Shown in pieces: positions 18,659 to 27,157 of a stretch of DNA of 64,000 nt. This stretch comes from Muribaculum sp. (GTDB lineage Bacteria; Bacteroidota; Bacteroidia; Bacteroidales; Muribaculaceae): the NCBI GenBank assembly GCA_023666965.1, contig JAMPAZ010000001.1, positions 1,102,449 to 1,166,448 on the forward strand, given 5' to 3'. A program made the translations under genes and the position numbers. The notes beneath the pieces are model-generated. The model had not been told where the DNA came from. It was given only the letters and a program-made list of their open reading frames with translations, and did not search any database. How positions within the stretch are numbered: the stretch's first letter is position 1; every line of letters starts with the position of its first letter.

Positions 18659-19693
18659 ATGGATTTTTCCGCCGATCAAATAGCATCTCTCGTTAATGGC
18701 TCTGTAGAAGGCGACGGTTCAGTTACAGTAAACACTTTCGCCAAAATCGAAGAGGGCCATCCGGGAGCAATATCTTTTCTCGCCAATCCAAAATATATCC
18801 ACTATTTATACACTACCAAAAGTTCAATAGTCCTTGTAAGTCGTGATTTTGTGCCGGAGCATCCGGTAAGCGCCACTCTTATTCGTGTCGACGATCCGTA
18901 CGCAACAGTAGCTTCGCTGCTTGAGATGGTGAGCAAAATGACGTCCCATCGTCCGTCGGGGGTAGAGCAACCTGTGCATATCGATGAAAGTGTGGCGGTG
19001 GCCGACGACTGCTATGTCGGGTCGTTTACATATATAGATAAGGGAGCGAAGATAGGCAAGGGCGTGCTGATCTATCCGCAATGTTATATAGGAGGCGGCG
19101 TTGAAATCGGCGACAATACTACCTTGTACCCCGGAGTAAAGATTTATTATGGATGTAAAATCGGATCTAACTGTATTTTGCACAGCGGGGTAGTGGTCGG
19201 CGCAGACGGTTTTGGATTTGCCCCGGTTAATGGGGTTTACAATAAGATTCCTCAGATGGGCAATGTCGTTATTGAAGACGATGTTGAGATTGGAGCCAAT
19301 ACTACTATAGACAGGGCGATGCTCGGCAGTACCCGAATACGCAAGGGTGTCAAACTTGACAATTTGATAATGGTGGCACATAACTGTGAGGTCGGAGAAA
19401 ACACTGTCATGGCCTCTCAGGTAGGTGTGGCCGGATCGACTAAGGTTGGGTCGGGATGTGTCGTCGGCGGTCAAGTCGGCTTTGCCGGTCACCTCCATAT
19501 CGGCGACAATACTCAGATTGGTGCTCAATCAGGTATCCCAAAAAGCGTCAAGGCCAACAGCCGCATTATGGGTTATCCAGCCGTAGAATACGGCGAATTT
19601 GCTCGCCAAACCATAAATGTGAAAAATCTGTCGAAACTTTACGAAAAGGTTCGTGAGCTGGACAAGAAGATAAATCAGAATTCAAAAAAATAA
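18659..19693 (+). CDS. lpxD: UDP-3-O-acylglucosamine N-acyltransferase
   Basis: Adds the N-linked 3-hydroxyacyl chain to UDP-3-O-acylglucosamine in lipid A synthesis. An N-terminal uridine-binding domain (residues 1-105) is followed by a left-handed beta-helix of hexapeptide repeats; the catalytic base is His241 in MVAHNCEVG. A lysine-rich C-terminal helix closes the protein. 344 residues is typical. It starts the lpxD-lpxC/fabZ-lpxA operon, 14 bases before lpxC/fabZ. Confidence 0.95.
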   Translation: MDFSADQIASLVNGSVEGDGSVTVNTFAKIEEGHPGAISFLANPKYIHYLYTTKSSIVLVSRDFVPEHPVSATLIRVDDPYATVASLLEMVSKMTSHRPSGVEQPVHIDESVAVADDCYVGSFTYIDKGAKIGKGVLIYPQCYIGGGVEIGDNTTLYPGVKIYYGCKIGSNCILHSGVVVGADGFGFAPVNGVYNKIPQMGNVVIEDDVEIGANTTIDRAMLGSTRIRKGVKLDNLIMVAHNCEVGENTVMASQVGVAGSTKVGSGCVVGGQVGFAGHLHIGDNTQIGAQSGIPKSVKANSRIMGYPAVEYGEFARQTINVKNLSKLYEKVRELDKKINQNSKK

Positions 19694-19707
19694 AAATATA
19701 TACACAA

Positions 19708-21090
19708 ATGAAGCAGTGTACTCTTAATGATTCGTTCAAGGTTCACGGAAAAGGCCTTCATACCGGATTAAGTATTGAAGCCGAATTTTGTTCGGCCGAA
19801 GACAATTATGGTTATAAAATCCAACGCGTAGACCTTCCTGGTGAGCCTATCATTGACGCTCTTGCTGAGAATGTAGTGGCAACTAACCGCGGAACGGTGC
19901 TAAGTAAGGGCGATGTTAAAGTCAGCACCGTAGAACACGCACTTGCCGCACTCTATGCCTATGGCATCGACAACTGTCTGATAAAAGTAAATGCTCCGGA
20001 AATTCCTATTCTCGACGGAAGCGCCAAAGTCTATTGCGAAAAAATCGTGGAAGTCGGCATCAAGGAGCAGTCAAGCGATAAGGATTTCTACGTTGTTAAA
20101 CAGAAGATAGAAGTGCGCGACGACACAACCGGATCGTCTATCGTGGTTCTTCCGGACGATGAGTTCAGCATTGACACTATGGTTGAATTTAATTCGCCCG
20201 TTCTGACTAACCAGTTTGCTACGCTTGAGAAGCTTTCTGACTTCCCGCGAGAGATTGGCGCAAGCCGTACGTTTGTGTTCGTCAGAGAGGTTGAACCTTT
20301 GGTTAAAGGCAATCTTATCAAAGGTGGCGACCTTGACAACGCCATAGTTATTTATGACTCGCCAATGGAGCAGGAGGAGCTTGATCGTCTTGCCGACATC
20401 ATGGGTGTGCCTCACAAAAATGTGACAGAGTTTGGGTATATAAATGATTTCCCGCTTTTTGCCGACAATGAACCTGCGCGTCACAAGTTGCTTGATGTGC
20501 TTGGCGATATTTCTTTGATAGGTCGTCCTTTGAAAGGTAAAGTATTGGCAACCCGTCCGGGACACTCGATAAACACCGCTTTTGCCAAGAAGATAAGAAA
20601 AGAGATAAAGCGTCAGGAGATTCAGGCTCCGGTGTATAATCCGTCGGCAGAGCCGCTTATGGACGTTAACCGTATTCGCGAGTTGCTCCCTCACCGTTAT
20701 CCCTTCCTTTTGGTGGATAAAGTCATTGAAAAGGGCGAGAATTATATAGTCGGGCTTAAAAATGTCAGTGGAAACGAACCGTTCTTCCAGGGCCACTTCC
20801 CGCAGGAACCGGTGATGCCCGGTGTTTTACAGGTTGAGGCGATGGCTCAGACCGGAGGTCTGCTTGTGCTAAGTACGGTTGATGATCCTGAGAAGTATTC
20901 GACATATTTTATGAAGATAGATAATGTTAAGTTCCGCAATAAGGTCGTGCCGGGCGATACTCTGATTTTCCATGTGTCGTTTATGACTCCTCTGCGTAGA
21001 GGTTGCGCGATGATGAAGGGTTACGCTTTTGTGGGCGAGAAGATTGTAACGGAATGCGAATTTATGGCGCAAATTGTTAAAAATAAGTAA
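19708..21090 (+). CDS. lpxC/fabZ: LpxC-FabZ fusion: UDP-3-O-acyl-GlcNAc deacetylase / 3-hydroxyacyl-ACP dehydratase
   Basis: Bifunctional protein. Residues 1 to about 305 are LpxC, the zinc deacetylase that commits to lipid A; metal ligands are in [14 protein letters not shown] and [11 protein letters not shown]. From about residue 315 it is FabZ, shown by [14 protein letters not shown] and the hot-dog catalytic His/Glu in [11 protein letters not shown] and [10 protein letters not shown]. FabZ draws 3-hydroxyacyl-ACP into fatty acids while LpxC and its partners draw it into lipid A, so the fusion places the two competing branches in one chain. This fusion is known across Bacteroidetes. 460 residues. 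Confidence 0.96.
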   Translation: MKQCTLNDSFKVHGKGLHTGLSIEAEFCSAEDNYGYKIQRVDLPGEPIIDALAENVVATNRGTVLSKGDVKVSTVEHALAALYAYGIDNCLIKVNAPEIPILDGSAKVYCEKIVEVGIKEQSSDKDFYVVKQKIEVRDDTTGSSIVVLPDDEFSIDTMVEFNSPVLTNQFATLEKLSDFPREIGASRTFVFVREVEPLVKGNLIKGGDLDNAIVIYDSPMEQEELDRLADIMGVPHKNVTEFGYINDFPLFADNEPARHKLLDVLGDISLIGRPLKGKVLATRPGHSINTAFAKKIRKEIKRQEIQAPVYNPSAEPLMDVNRIRELLPHRYPFLLVDKVIEKGENYIVGLKNVSGNEPFFQGHFPQEPVMPGVLQVEAMAQTGGLLVLSTVDDPEKYSTYFMKIDNVKFRNKVVPGDTLIFHVSFMTPLRRGCAMMKGYAFVGEKIVTECEFMAQIVKNK

Positions 21091-21114
21091 ATCGAAGAAA
21101 ATACATTTATTGAT

Positions 21115-21891
21115 ATGAAGCAACCCTTAGCATATATACATCCTGCGGCAAAAATTGCACCAAGCGTGGTTATTGATCCATTTGTCACTATAGATCAAAA
21201 TGTTGAAATCGGTGAAGGCACACGAATTGGAAGCAATGTCACGATTATGGAGGGCGCCCGCATTGGTAAAAACTGTACGATTTTTCCCGGAGCCGTAGTC
21301 GGAGCCATTCCACAGGACTTGAAATTCCGTGGCGAAGAGACTCTGGCCATTGTCGGCGATAATACCACACTTCGCGAGTGTGTGACCATTAACCGAGGGA
21401 CTGCCGCGCGTGGAAAGACTGTGGTGGGAAATAATTGCCTTATCATGGCTTATTGCCATGTGGCACACGATTGTGTGGTCGGAGACAATGTGATTATGTC
21501 GAACGCGACCCAACTCGCCGGAGAAGTGGTTGTCGATAACTTTGCTGTTATCGGCGGAGGCACTTTGGTGCATCAATTTTGCCATATCGGTCCGCATGTG
21601 ATGGTGCAGGGCGGAGCGTTGGTTAATAAGGACATCCCTCCGTATGTTAAGGCAGGGCGTGATCCTATCGCATACGCCGGAGTAAATTCAATCGGATTGC
21701 GCCGCCGTAATTTCTCAAATGAGCAGATTCGTGAGATTCAGGAGATTTACCGTTATCTCTATCTCTCCGGTCTTAATGTGACTGATGCCATTGAACGTAT
21801 AGAGGCGGAACTTCCGGCTACTAAGGAACGTGACGAAATAATTCTCTTTATCCGTAATGCAAAGCGCGGTATTATAAGGGGATATGTTTGA
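21115..21891 (+). CDS. lpxA: UDP-N-acetylglucosamine O-acyltransferase
   Basis: First enzyme of lipid A synthesis, transferring a 3-hydroxyacyl chain from ACP to UDP-GlcNAc. The hexapeptide left-handed beta-helix fills residues 1-190; the catalytic histidine is His118 in HVAHDCVVG. The helical C-terminal domain (GLRRRNFSNEQIREI) is complete. 258 residues is the usual size. Last gene of the lpx operon, followed by a strong terminator. Confidence 0.96.
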   Translation: MKQPLAYIHPAAKIAPSVVIDPFVTIDQNVEIGEGTRIGSNVTIMEGARIGKNCTIFPGAVVGAIPQDLKFRGEETLAIVGDNTTLRECVTINRGTAARGKTVVGNNCLIMAYCHVAHDCVVGDNVIMSNATQLAGEVVVDNFAVIGGGTLVHQFCHIGPHVMVQGGALVNKDIPPYVKAGRDPIAYAGVNSIGLRRRNFSNEQIREIQEIYRYLYLSGLNVTDAIERIEAELPATKERDEIILFIRNAKRGIIRGYV

Positions 21892-21926
21892 TATTAGATA
21901 GTGTTTTGCTACCGGTTTTTTAGGAG

Positions 21927-21961
21927 ATGCGCTCTCGCAATGCGGAGCGCATTCTTTTTTG
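21927..21961 (+). terminator. Terminator of the lpx operon
   Basis: Perfect 8-bp GC-rich stem (21927-21934 with 21945-21952) and a run of T residues to 21960. It lies 35 bases after the lpxA stop. Confidence 0.85.
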
Positions 21962-21969
21962 TCGTTTTA

Positions 21970-21996
21970 CCGGGGGTTCGCAAAGCTCACCCCCGG
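21970..21996. repeat. Second GC-rich inverted repeat between lpxA and the DUF695 gene
   Basis: CCGGGGGT (21970-21977) pairs exactly with ACCCCCGG (21989-21996). It follows the lpx terminator without a T-run on either strand. It lies between convergent genes and could act as a back-up transcription block or be a copy of a dispersed palindrome. Confidence 0.55.
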
Positions 21997-22039
21997 CTAC
22001 ATAAAGATTTTGGATACCTGCACCAAGAGATTTTGAGTT

Positions 22040-22483
22040 TTATTCGTCAATTATTTCTGACGCGTCCTTCATTTCTTCGTATTCGAGCCAATCGGGGTCG
22101 TTTTCGGTGTATATGCTTATTGGCAGAAGGTCAAAAGGCGCTAATGCCTGGTTGATTTTTTTTTCAAAAATGTGGACAGAGGTAGTATAAAATACCCAGT
22201 TGCGTTCGCCGTCTCCGGTATATATTCCAGTCAAAATAGCTACGGGATCTTTTGTGAACGTCTCCTGTATGGCTTCTTGTACGGCCTCCATTACGGTTGA
22301 CGTAGGCACGTCGGGCATACCCGATGAATCGCTCGGATATTTCCATGTTATCTCGACCCGGATTTTATATTTGCCGGATTCCTTGGCTTGTTCTACACCT
22401 CGACGGCCTGTGACCATTATCAGTTTGCCGTCAGCGCTTTCTGTTGGCGATGTCCACCAATCATTACCGATTTTTATTGCCAT
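22040..22483 (-). CDS. DUF695 domain protein
   Basis: 147-residue soluble protein, no signal peptide. The DUF695 character is seen in NWVFYTTSVHIFEKKINQAL and the end PISIYTENDPDWLEYEEM. Function is unknown; the family sometimes occurs fused to other domains. It is alone on the minus strand, convergent with the lpx operon and divergent from the DigH-like gene. Confidence 0.75.
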   Translation of the reverse strand: MAIKIGNDWWTSPTESADGKLIMVTGRRGVEQAKESGKYKIRVEITWKYPSDSSGMPDVPTSTVMEAVQEAIQETFTKDPVAILTGIYTGDGERNWVFYTTSVHIFEKKINQALAPFDLLPISIYTENDPDWLEYEEMKDASEIIDE

Positions 22484-22621
22484 ATAGTTTGTTTTGGGCT
22501 AAATTAATGAAATCTGCTTGAATAGAAAAGATTTAACTATAATTTTTTGCTCTGTTTTTATAATTTGAGTATTTTCGTGGAGTTAAGAGATTATTATACA
22601 ACCTCTAAAATTAATTCCGGG

Positions 22622-23833
22622 ATGCATAAAATTCTATCTGCTATATTTTCGCTTTTGTTTACTTTGACGGTCTTTGCATCGAGTCCGTCGGAGGTCCGAG
22701 CCGTGTGGCTGACTACGAACGGCGGTCTTGACTGGCCTGGCAAGATTATGTCGGAAGCCGGTCAAAAGAAAGCCATGAAGGAAATGCTTGATAGGCTAAA
22801 GGACGCTAATTTCAACTTAGTGATTTTTCAGGTTCAGGCAAATGGAGATGTACTTTGGAATTCGTCGGTGCAACCGGCTATGGAGGCAGTCACGGGAGAT
22901 GCTTCGAAACCGCTGAGCTATGACGTCTGCCGTTTCGTGATAGATGAGTGCCATGCCCGGGGAATGGAGTGCCATGCTTGGATAGTGCCTTTTAGAATAG
23001 GGTCACGCAAGTTTTCGGCCCGTTATTCAGCGAATCGGGTTAAGCATCCGTCTAAGTCGCATCCACAGCTCTGTTTAAGTTACAAGGGAGTGCAATATCT
23101 TGATCCCGGAAACACCGAGACTCGGAAATATCTCTTGCGGCTATATCGGGAACTGGTGGAGAAATATGATTTCGACGGAATAAATCTTGATTATACCCGT
23201 TATCCGGGCAATGACTTTCCGGACAGTGCTACTTATGCAAAACGAAAGGATAAGAAACAATCTAGGGATGATTGGCGCCGGCAGAACATCAATTATTTTG
23301 TAGCTGAATTTTATGAGATGGCCAAATCATTAAAGCCGGATATTATGGTAGGTTCTGCTCCGATAGGTACATATAAGAATGTGGAGAATTATCGAAATGC
23401 CACTGCTTATGATACATTTCAACAAGATCCGGGTCAGTGGATTACCTCCGGTCGACACGATCTGGTGATTCCTCAAATGTATTGGGACGAGAAAGCCGGT
23501 TTTTCAGCTCATCTGAATACATGGCGTCGGACTGCTCTGCCCGCTTGTCATTTGGTGGTAGGACTTGCTCCGTACAGGATGATGGATTCCGGATGGAGCG
23601 TGGACCAAATAGTGTCGCAAATTACAAAAGTCAGGAAGTCGGAAGGAGTAGAGGGTGTATGTTTTTTCAGAGCGGAACATGTGCTTGGAAATCATGCGAA
23701 AGCCAAGGCTCTGTATAATGTGCTTAAAAGCGATATATTTAAATATCCGGCAGATTTACCCTGGCGAATGAAGGTTGTCGGAGATAATTTGTCGGCAGAC
23801 GATGGCGGAGAATTAAGTCCATTTTTGCAGTAG
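22622..23833 (+). CDS. DigH-like glycosyl hydrolase (GHL10 / DUF187 family)
   Basis: Secreted family-10-like glycosidase. I place the start at ATG 22622 (MHKILSAIFSLLFTLTVFAS, a clear signal peptide); the longer frame from 22547 adds 25 residues that do not look like protein. The GHL10 core is visible in EVRAVWLTTNGGLDWP, FQVQANGDVLW, AWIVPFR, FDGINLDYTRYPG (putative acidic catalytic site) and LVIPQMYWDE. The E. coli relative YddW/DigH cuts peptidoglycan strands stripped of stem peptides. A PBP4-type peptidase follows 40 bases later, which fits a cell-wall role. The substrate is inferred. About 403 residues. Confidence 0.82.
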   Translation: MHKILSAIFSLLFTLTVFASSPSEVRAVWLTTNGGLDWPGKIMSEAGQKKAMKEMLDRLKDANFNLVIFQVQANGDVLWNSSVQPAMEAVTGDASKPLSYDVCRFVIDECHARGMECHAWIVPFRIGSRKFSARYSANRVKHPSKSHPQLCLSYKGVQYLDPGNTETRKYLLRLYRELVEKYDFDGINLDYTRYPGNDFPDSATYAKRKDKKQSRDDWRRQNINYFVAEFYEMAKSLKPDIMVGSAPIGTYKNVENYRNATAYDTFQQDPGQWITSGRHDLVIPQMYWDEKAGFSAHLNTWRRTALPACHLVVGLAPYRMMDSGWSVDQIVSQITKVRKSEGVEGVCFFRAEHVLGNHAKAKALYNVLKSDIFKYPADLPWRMKVVGDNLSADDGGELSPFLQ

Positions 23834-23873
23834 TTAACCAAATTGTAAAAGATACTTATAAGTTTGTCTACGC

Positions 23874-25220
23874 ATGAGAATCGGAAGTCTGTTAATGTTT
23901 GTCTGCACGTATCTTCTGGCGGTTTGCGCCGACCCATTCAGTTTTAAAGGGAGCAACAATTCGATTATCGGAGTCTACATCTCCGACTTACGCAACGGGA
24001 AAGTAATTGCCGAATATAATTCGGACCGGTCTATGATTCCGGCATCTGTTCAAAAGTGTGTGACTTCAGCTTCGGCGCAACTATTGTTGCCTCCGGATGC
24101 TCCTTTTACCACCAGGATGATGGTTCGGGGTGAAATTGACTTAGGTGTATTGGCTGGAAATCTTTACATAATCGGAGGGGGCGATCCGACGCTTGGTTCT
24201 CGTCACTTTAGCGGAAGAAGTGGCTTTGTGTCGTCCGTGGTTGCCTGGCTAAAAGATTTGGGAGTGGATTCAATTGCAGGCGATGTTGTGATGGACGGCA
24301 GCCGTTACCCCACTATAGGGGTATCGCCTTATTGGCTGCTTGAAGATACGGCATGGGAGTACGGGGCGGGTATTTACGGTATTAACTTCCGTGACAACAG
24401 CTTTACTATGACTCTCCGTCCGGACGGGAAGGCGGCAGATGCACTCAATAATGTCGATGTGATTAATTTGCTTAAACTTGGCGATAAAAACGACGTACAG
24501 GCAATGAGAGGTGAGGGTTCGTCGATGCTTACCGTAATGGGCACGCTGTCGACGACGGCTTATACTTCCCGCTACTCCACGCCGTTTCCCGAATGGGATT
24601 TGTACGACGAAATCGTTTCAGCTCTGAGCCGTTCAGATATAGGGTTAGGAGGTAAACTTGTCGACGAGGCATACGGTCAAGAGAGACATAGAGATTATGA
24701 ATCGCCTGATCGTGACGAAATTCTAAAAGTTATGATGTTTAAAAGCGACAATCTTTTTGCCGAGGGAATGTTGCGAGCCATGATTGTCGATTCGTCAGAA
24801 CGTACATTCAGCAATGGCGTGGATGTCGAAAAGAGATTGTGGACGGGAGCCGGGGTTGATTTATCGGGAGTGCGTTGGCTTGACGGCAGCGGACTTGCTC
24901 CGGTAAACCGCATGTCGCCGAAAACACTTTCCGCAATACTTGGATATATGTCTAAGAGTGCAAAGTCGAAAGAGTACGTCGCTTTATTCCCTCGCGTCGG
25001 TAAAGAGGGAACTGTTGCCCGTCTGCTTGCCAAGACGCGCCTGGCAGGTAAATTGGCATTAAAGTCGGGGAGCATGAACGGTGTATTGTGCTATGCCGGT
25101 TATAAATTAGACGAGTCCGGGAGGCCGAGCCATTCGGTTGTCGTAATGGTAAACGGGGCAAGTTGCGGAAGTTCTGAAATCCGGACAGCCATCGGCCGAT
25201 ATTTACTTACGTTGTTTTAA
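23874..25220 (+). CDS. dacB: D-alanyl-D-alanine carboxypeptidase/endopeptidase, PBP4 type
   Basis: Periplasmic class C low-molecular-weight PBP (peptidase S13) that trims or opens peptide cross-links. The serine motif S58-VQ-K61 is in PASVQKCVTSASAQL, SDN at 291-293 (FKSDNLFAE) and KSG at 397-399. A signal sequence covers about residues 1-19. 448 residues matches the family. Co-transcription with the DigH-like gene upstream is likely. Confidence 0.93.
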   Translation: MRIGSLLMFVCTYLLAVCADPFSFKGSNNSIIGVYISDLRNGKVIAEYNSDRSMIPASVQKCVTSASAQLLLPPDAPFTTRMMVRGEIDLGVLAGNLYIIGGGDPTLGSRHFSGRSGFVSSVVAWLKDLGVDSIAGDVVMDGSRYPTIGVSPYWLLEDTAWEYGAGIYGINFRDNSFTMTLRPDGKAADALNNVDVINLLKLGDKNDVQAMRGEGSSMLTVMGTLSTTAYTSRYSTPFPEWDLYDEIVSALSRSDIGLGGKLVDEAYGQERHRDYESPDRDEILKVMMFKSDNLFAEGMLRAMIVDSSERTFSNGVDVEKRLWTGAGVDLSGVRWLDGSGLAPVNRMSPKTLSAILGYMSKSAKSKEYVALFPRVGKEGTVARLLAKTRLAGKLALKSGSMNGVLCYAGYKLDESGRPSHSVVVMVNGASCGSSEIRTAIGRYLLTLF

Positions 25221-25334
25221 CGCCTGTCCTAAATGCAGTTTGGACGTAGGTATAAAATGCATATAAATTGGAGTAAAGGTAGATTTAATGAAATATTTGT
25301 GACTTTAATCAGCACTTGATGTTTTATTTGTTGT

Positions 25335-25342
25335 TACCTTTG
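25335..25342 (+). promoter_or_regulatory. -7 box of the lipoprotein-CYTH pair
   Basis: TACCTTTG is a full match to TAnnTTTG, 37 bases before the lipoprotein ATG. A TTG at 25316-25318 is present but 16 bases away, shorter than usual. Confidence 0.5.
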
Positions 25343-25378
25343 CACACGATTCAGTGATTGACATTATTAGTGGATAAA

Positions 25379-25753
25379 ATGAGAAAAAAATCAATTTTGG
25401 CATTGATGGTCTCAATGCTTTTTTGTCTGGTTTTAGTGTCGTGTGATGACGACCCGGATGAAGTTAGGCTTGAAGAACTTAACAAGAGCGTATGGGTCTA
25501 TGTGCGGCCCACCGGCTCAGACTATCAATATAGTACGCAGTTGATGTTCTTTAACGGCAAGACGATAACTATCTATGGCGTTTCGGCGGATAGAAAATCG
25601 TTAGACTTACTTGACACTAAAAACTTCTCTATTAAATATGGCGACTTGACAGTCGACGGAGAATTGCTTGGTAACGTGGACGACGGCTTTGTCTATTATA
25701 AGCATAAGATTTATTATAAGACCAGTCGGTGTTTAGGGGATTATATCGAGTGA
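25379..25753 (+). CDS. Small lipoprotein of unknown function, probably surface-exposed
   Basis: 124-residue protein. The start is ATG 25379 (MRKKSILALMVSMLF); an upstream in-frame start would put a charged segment before the signal. The lipobox is LVLVSC, and the residues after the lipidated Cys are DDDPDE. Such acidic residues match the Bacteroidetes lipoprotein export signal, so it may be displayed on the cell surface. The rest is rich in beta-type segments with many tyrosines near the end. I do not recognise a family. The CYTH gene starts one base after its stop codon. Confidence 0.8.
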   Translation: MRKKSILALMVSMLFCLVLVSCDDDPDEVRLEELNKSVWVYVRPTGSDYQYSTQLMFFNGKTITIYGVSADRKSLDLLDTKNFSIKYGDLTVDGELLGNVDDGFVYYKHKIYYKTSRCLGDYIE

Positions 25754-25754
25754 T

Positions 25755-26225
25755 ATGGCAAAGGAGATAGAGCGTAAATTTTTAGTGAGGAATGATTCCT
25801 TTAAGGCTCTTGCTTCCGACGCGGTGCGTATCAGGCAGGGCTATCTCTCGACCGACAAAAGGGCTGTGGTTCGTGTGAGAATCAAGGGTGAACAAGCATT
25901 TTTGACCGTAAAGGGAGAAAATGTGGGGGCGGTACGCGATGAGTGGGAATATTCAATTCCAAAGAATGATGCGACGGATATGTTGAGCCGACTTTCAGTC
26001 GGTGTCGTAGTGGATAAGACTCGCTATATCGTCGAGTTTGGAGGTAATGTGTGGGAAATTGATGAATTCCATTCCCCGGTCAAAGGTCTCACCGTGGCTG
26101 AAATAGAATTGAGAAATGATAATCAGAGCTTTGCAATTCCTCCGTTTGTCGGAGAAGAGGTGACGGGCGATCCACGATACTATAATTCAAACATAGCTCG
26201 TTTCGGATCCCTAACGGATATCTAA
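25755..26225 (+). CDS. CYTH domain protein (triphosphate tunnel metalloenzyme)
   Basis: 156-residue soluble enzyme. The ExExK signature of the family is at the N-terminus (KEIERKFLV), with basic strand RIRQGYLS, RVRIKGEQAFLTVKG and the C-terminal acidic strand TVAEIEL. Bacterial members of this size act on inorganic triphosphate or, less often, as class IV adenylate cyclases or thiamine triphosphatases; the choice cannot be made here. It is coupled to the lipoprotein upstream and its 3' end overlaps queE on the other strand by 15 bases. Confidence 0.88.
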   Translation: MAKEIERKFLVRNDSFKALASDAVRIRQGYLSTDKRAVVRVRIKGEQAFLTVKGENVGAVRDEWEYSIPKNDATDMLSRLSVGVVVDKTRYIVEFGGNVWEIDEFHSPVKGLTVAEIELRNDNQSFAIPPFVGEEVTGDPRYYNSNIARFGSLTDI

Positions 26226-26801
26226 TATCTTGTGAAGTTGTAGCGAGAGTCGCCATTCGGGGTGTTTAAGGCAAAAATCCATTGATTCGGTAACTAATTT
26301 ACTGTTTTTAGCGGCATCTCCAGTGTCGCAAGGCTGTATGGTACGGGACTTGGCTTTTATGGCAGTATATCGGGTCGGGTCATTTTGACCGGTATATACG
26401 ATTTTTAGTTCGTCACATTCGGGGATGACAATGTCTGCACCTGTACAGAAACTGTCTTTTGGCGACAAGACAACGTAATCTATCCCGTCGGGTAGGAGAT
26501 GTGTGCCGTTAGTCTCAATGGCGATTTCAAAACCATTTTCTTTTAAAAGAGTCACTAAGCCGGAGTCGATAAACAATGAAGGTTCTCCGCCGGTCAACAC
26601 TACAAACTTGCTTGGACATAGACTTGCGTCGTGCACAATCTCTTCTGCAGAGAGCATATATCCTTCCTGATGGTCTGTGTCGCAAAACGGACATGACAAA
26701 TTGCATCCGCTGAATCGGACAAATACAGCCGGGCGTCCGGCATTAACGCCTTCACCTTGCAGGCTGTAGAATATTTCGTTGATTCGGTAGCGTTTCATCA
26801 T
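26211..26801 (-). CDS. queE: 7-carboxy-7-deazaguanine synthase
   Basis: Radical SAM enzyme that contracts carboxytetrahydropterin to the deazapurine core of queuosine. The cluster motif C-x3-C-x2-C is in GCNLSCPFCDTDH; the N-terminal substrate segment YSLQGEGVNAGRPAVFVR and VLTGGEPSL are also conserved. 196 residues. Two ATG codons in tandem (26801 and 26798) are possible starts. It overlaps queD by four bases, so QueD product is likely passed on by co-translated enzymes. Confidence 0.95.
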   Translation of the reverse strand: MMKRYRINEIFYSLQGEGVNAGRPAVFVRFSGCNLSCPFCDTDHQEGYMLSAEEIVHDASLCPSKFVVLTGGEPSLFIDSGLVTLLKENGFEIAIETNGTHLLPDGIDYVVLSPKDSFCTGADIVIPECDELKIVYTGQNDPTRYTAIKAKSRTIQPCDTGDAAKNSKLVTESMDFCLKHPEWRLSLQLHKILDIR

Positions 26802-27157
26802 GCGAATGGTTCGGTCGCTGTATCGTCGTCTATAACGTACATGGCTTCATTCCCTTCCGACTCTTGAACAATGGCTTTGTAGCATTCCGGAATCTGTTCG
26901 ACAACCCAACGAGCCATGTTTTCTGCCGTGGGATTGAAGGGAAGCAAGTCGTTTAAAAGTCCATGGTCAAGAACTCCGTGGATTATTTGCTTTATATGGG
27001 TAAAATCACAGACCATGCCGTCGTGATTTAATTCCTTGCTACGGCAGAATACTGTAATAATCCAATTATGTCCGTGAATTTTTGAGCATTTGCTGTCGTA
27101 GCTGAGCGTAAGCGAGTGTGCGGCGGATATTTCCATCCGCTTTTTAACGTAGAACAT
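26798..27157 (-). CDS. queD: 6-carboxy-5,6,7,8-tetrahydropterin synthase
   Basis: PTPS-fold zinc enzyme for the second step of queuosine synthesis. Zinc histidines are in AAHSL and IHGHNW, with Cys in DSKCSKIHGH as the candidate catalytic residue; DHGLLND and PTAENMARWV complete the family pattern. 119 residues is normal. Its start codon overlaps the rlmD stop in TAATG. Confidence 0.95.
   Translation of the reverse strand: MFYVKKRMEISAAHSLTLSYDSKCSKIHGHNWIITVFCRSKELNHDGMVCDFTHIKQIIHGVLDHGLLNDLLPFNPTAENMARWVVEQIPECYKAIVQESEGNEAMYVIDDDTATEPFA

Noticed and set aside
21901-22155. 84-residue plus-strand frame after lpxA
   Set aside because: It runs through the terminator and the palindrome and then antisense to the DUF695 gene; no ribosome site or family resemblance.
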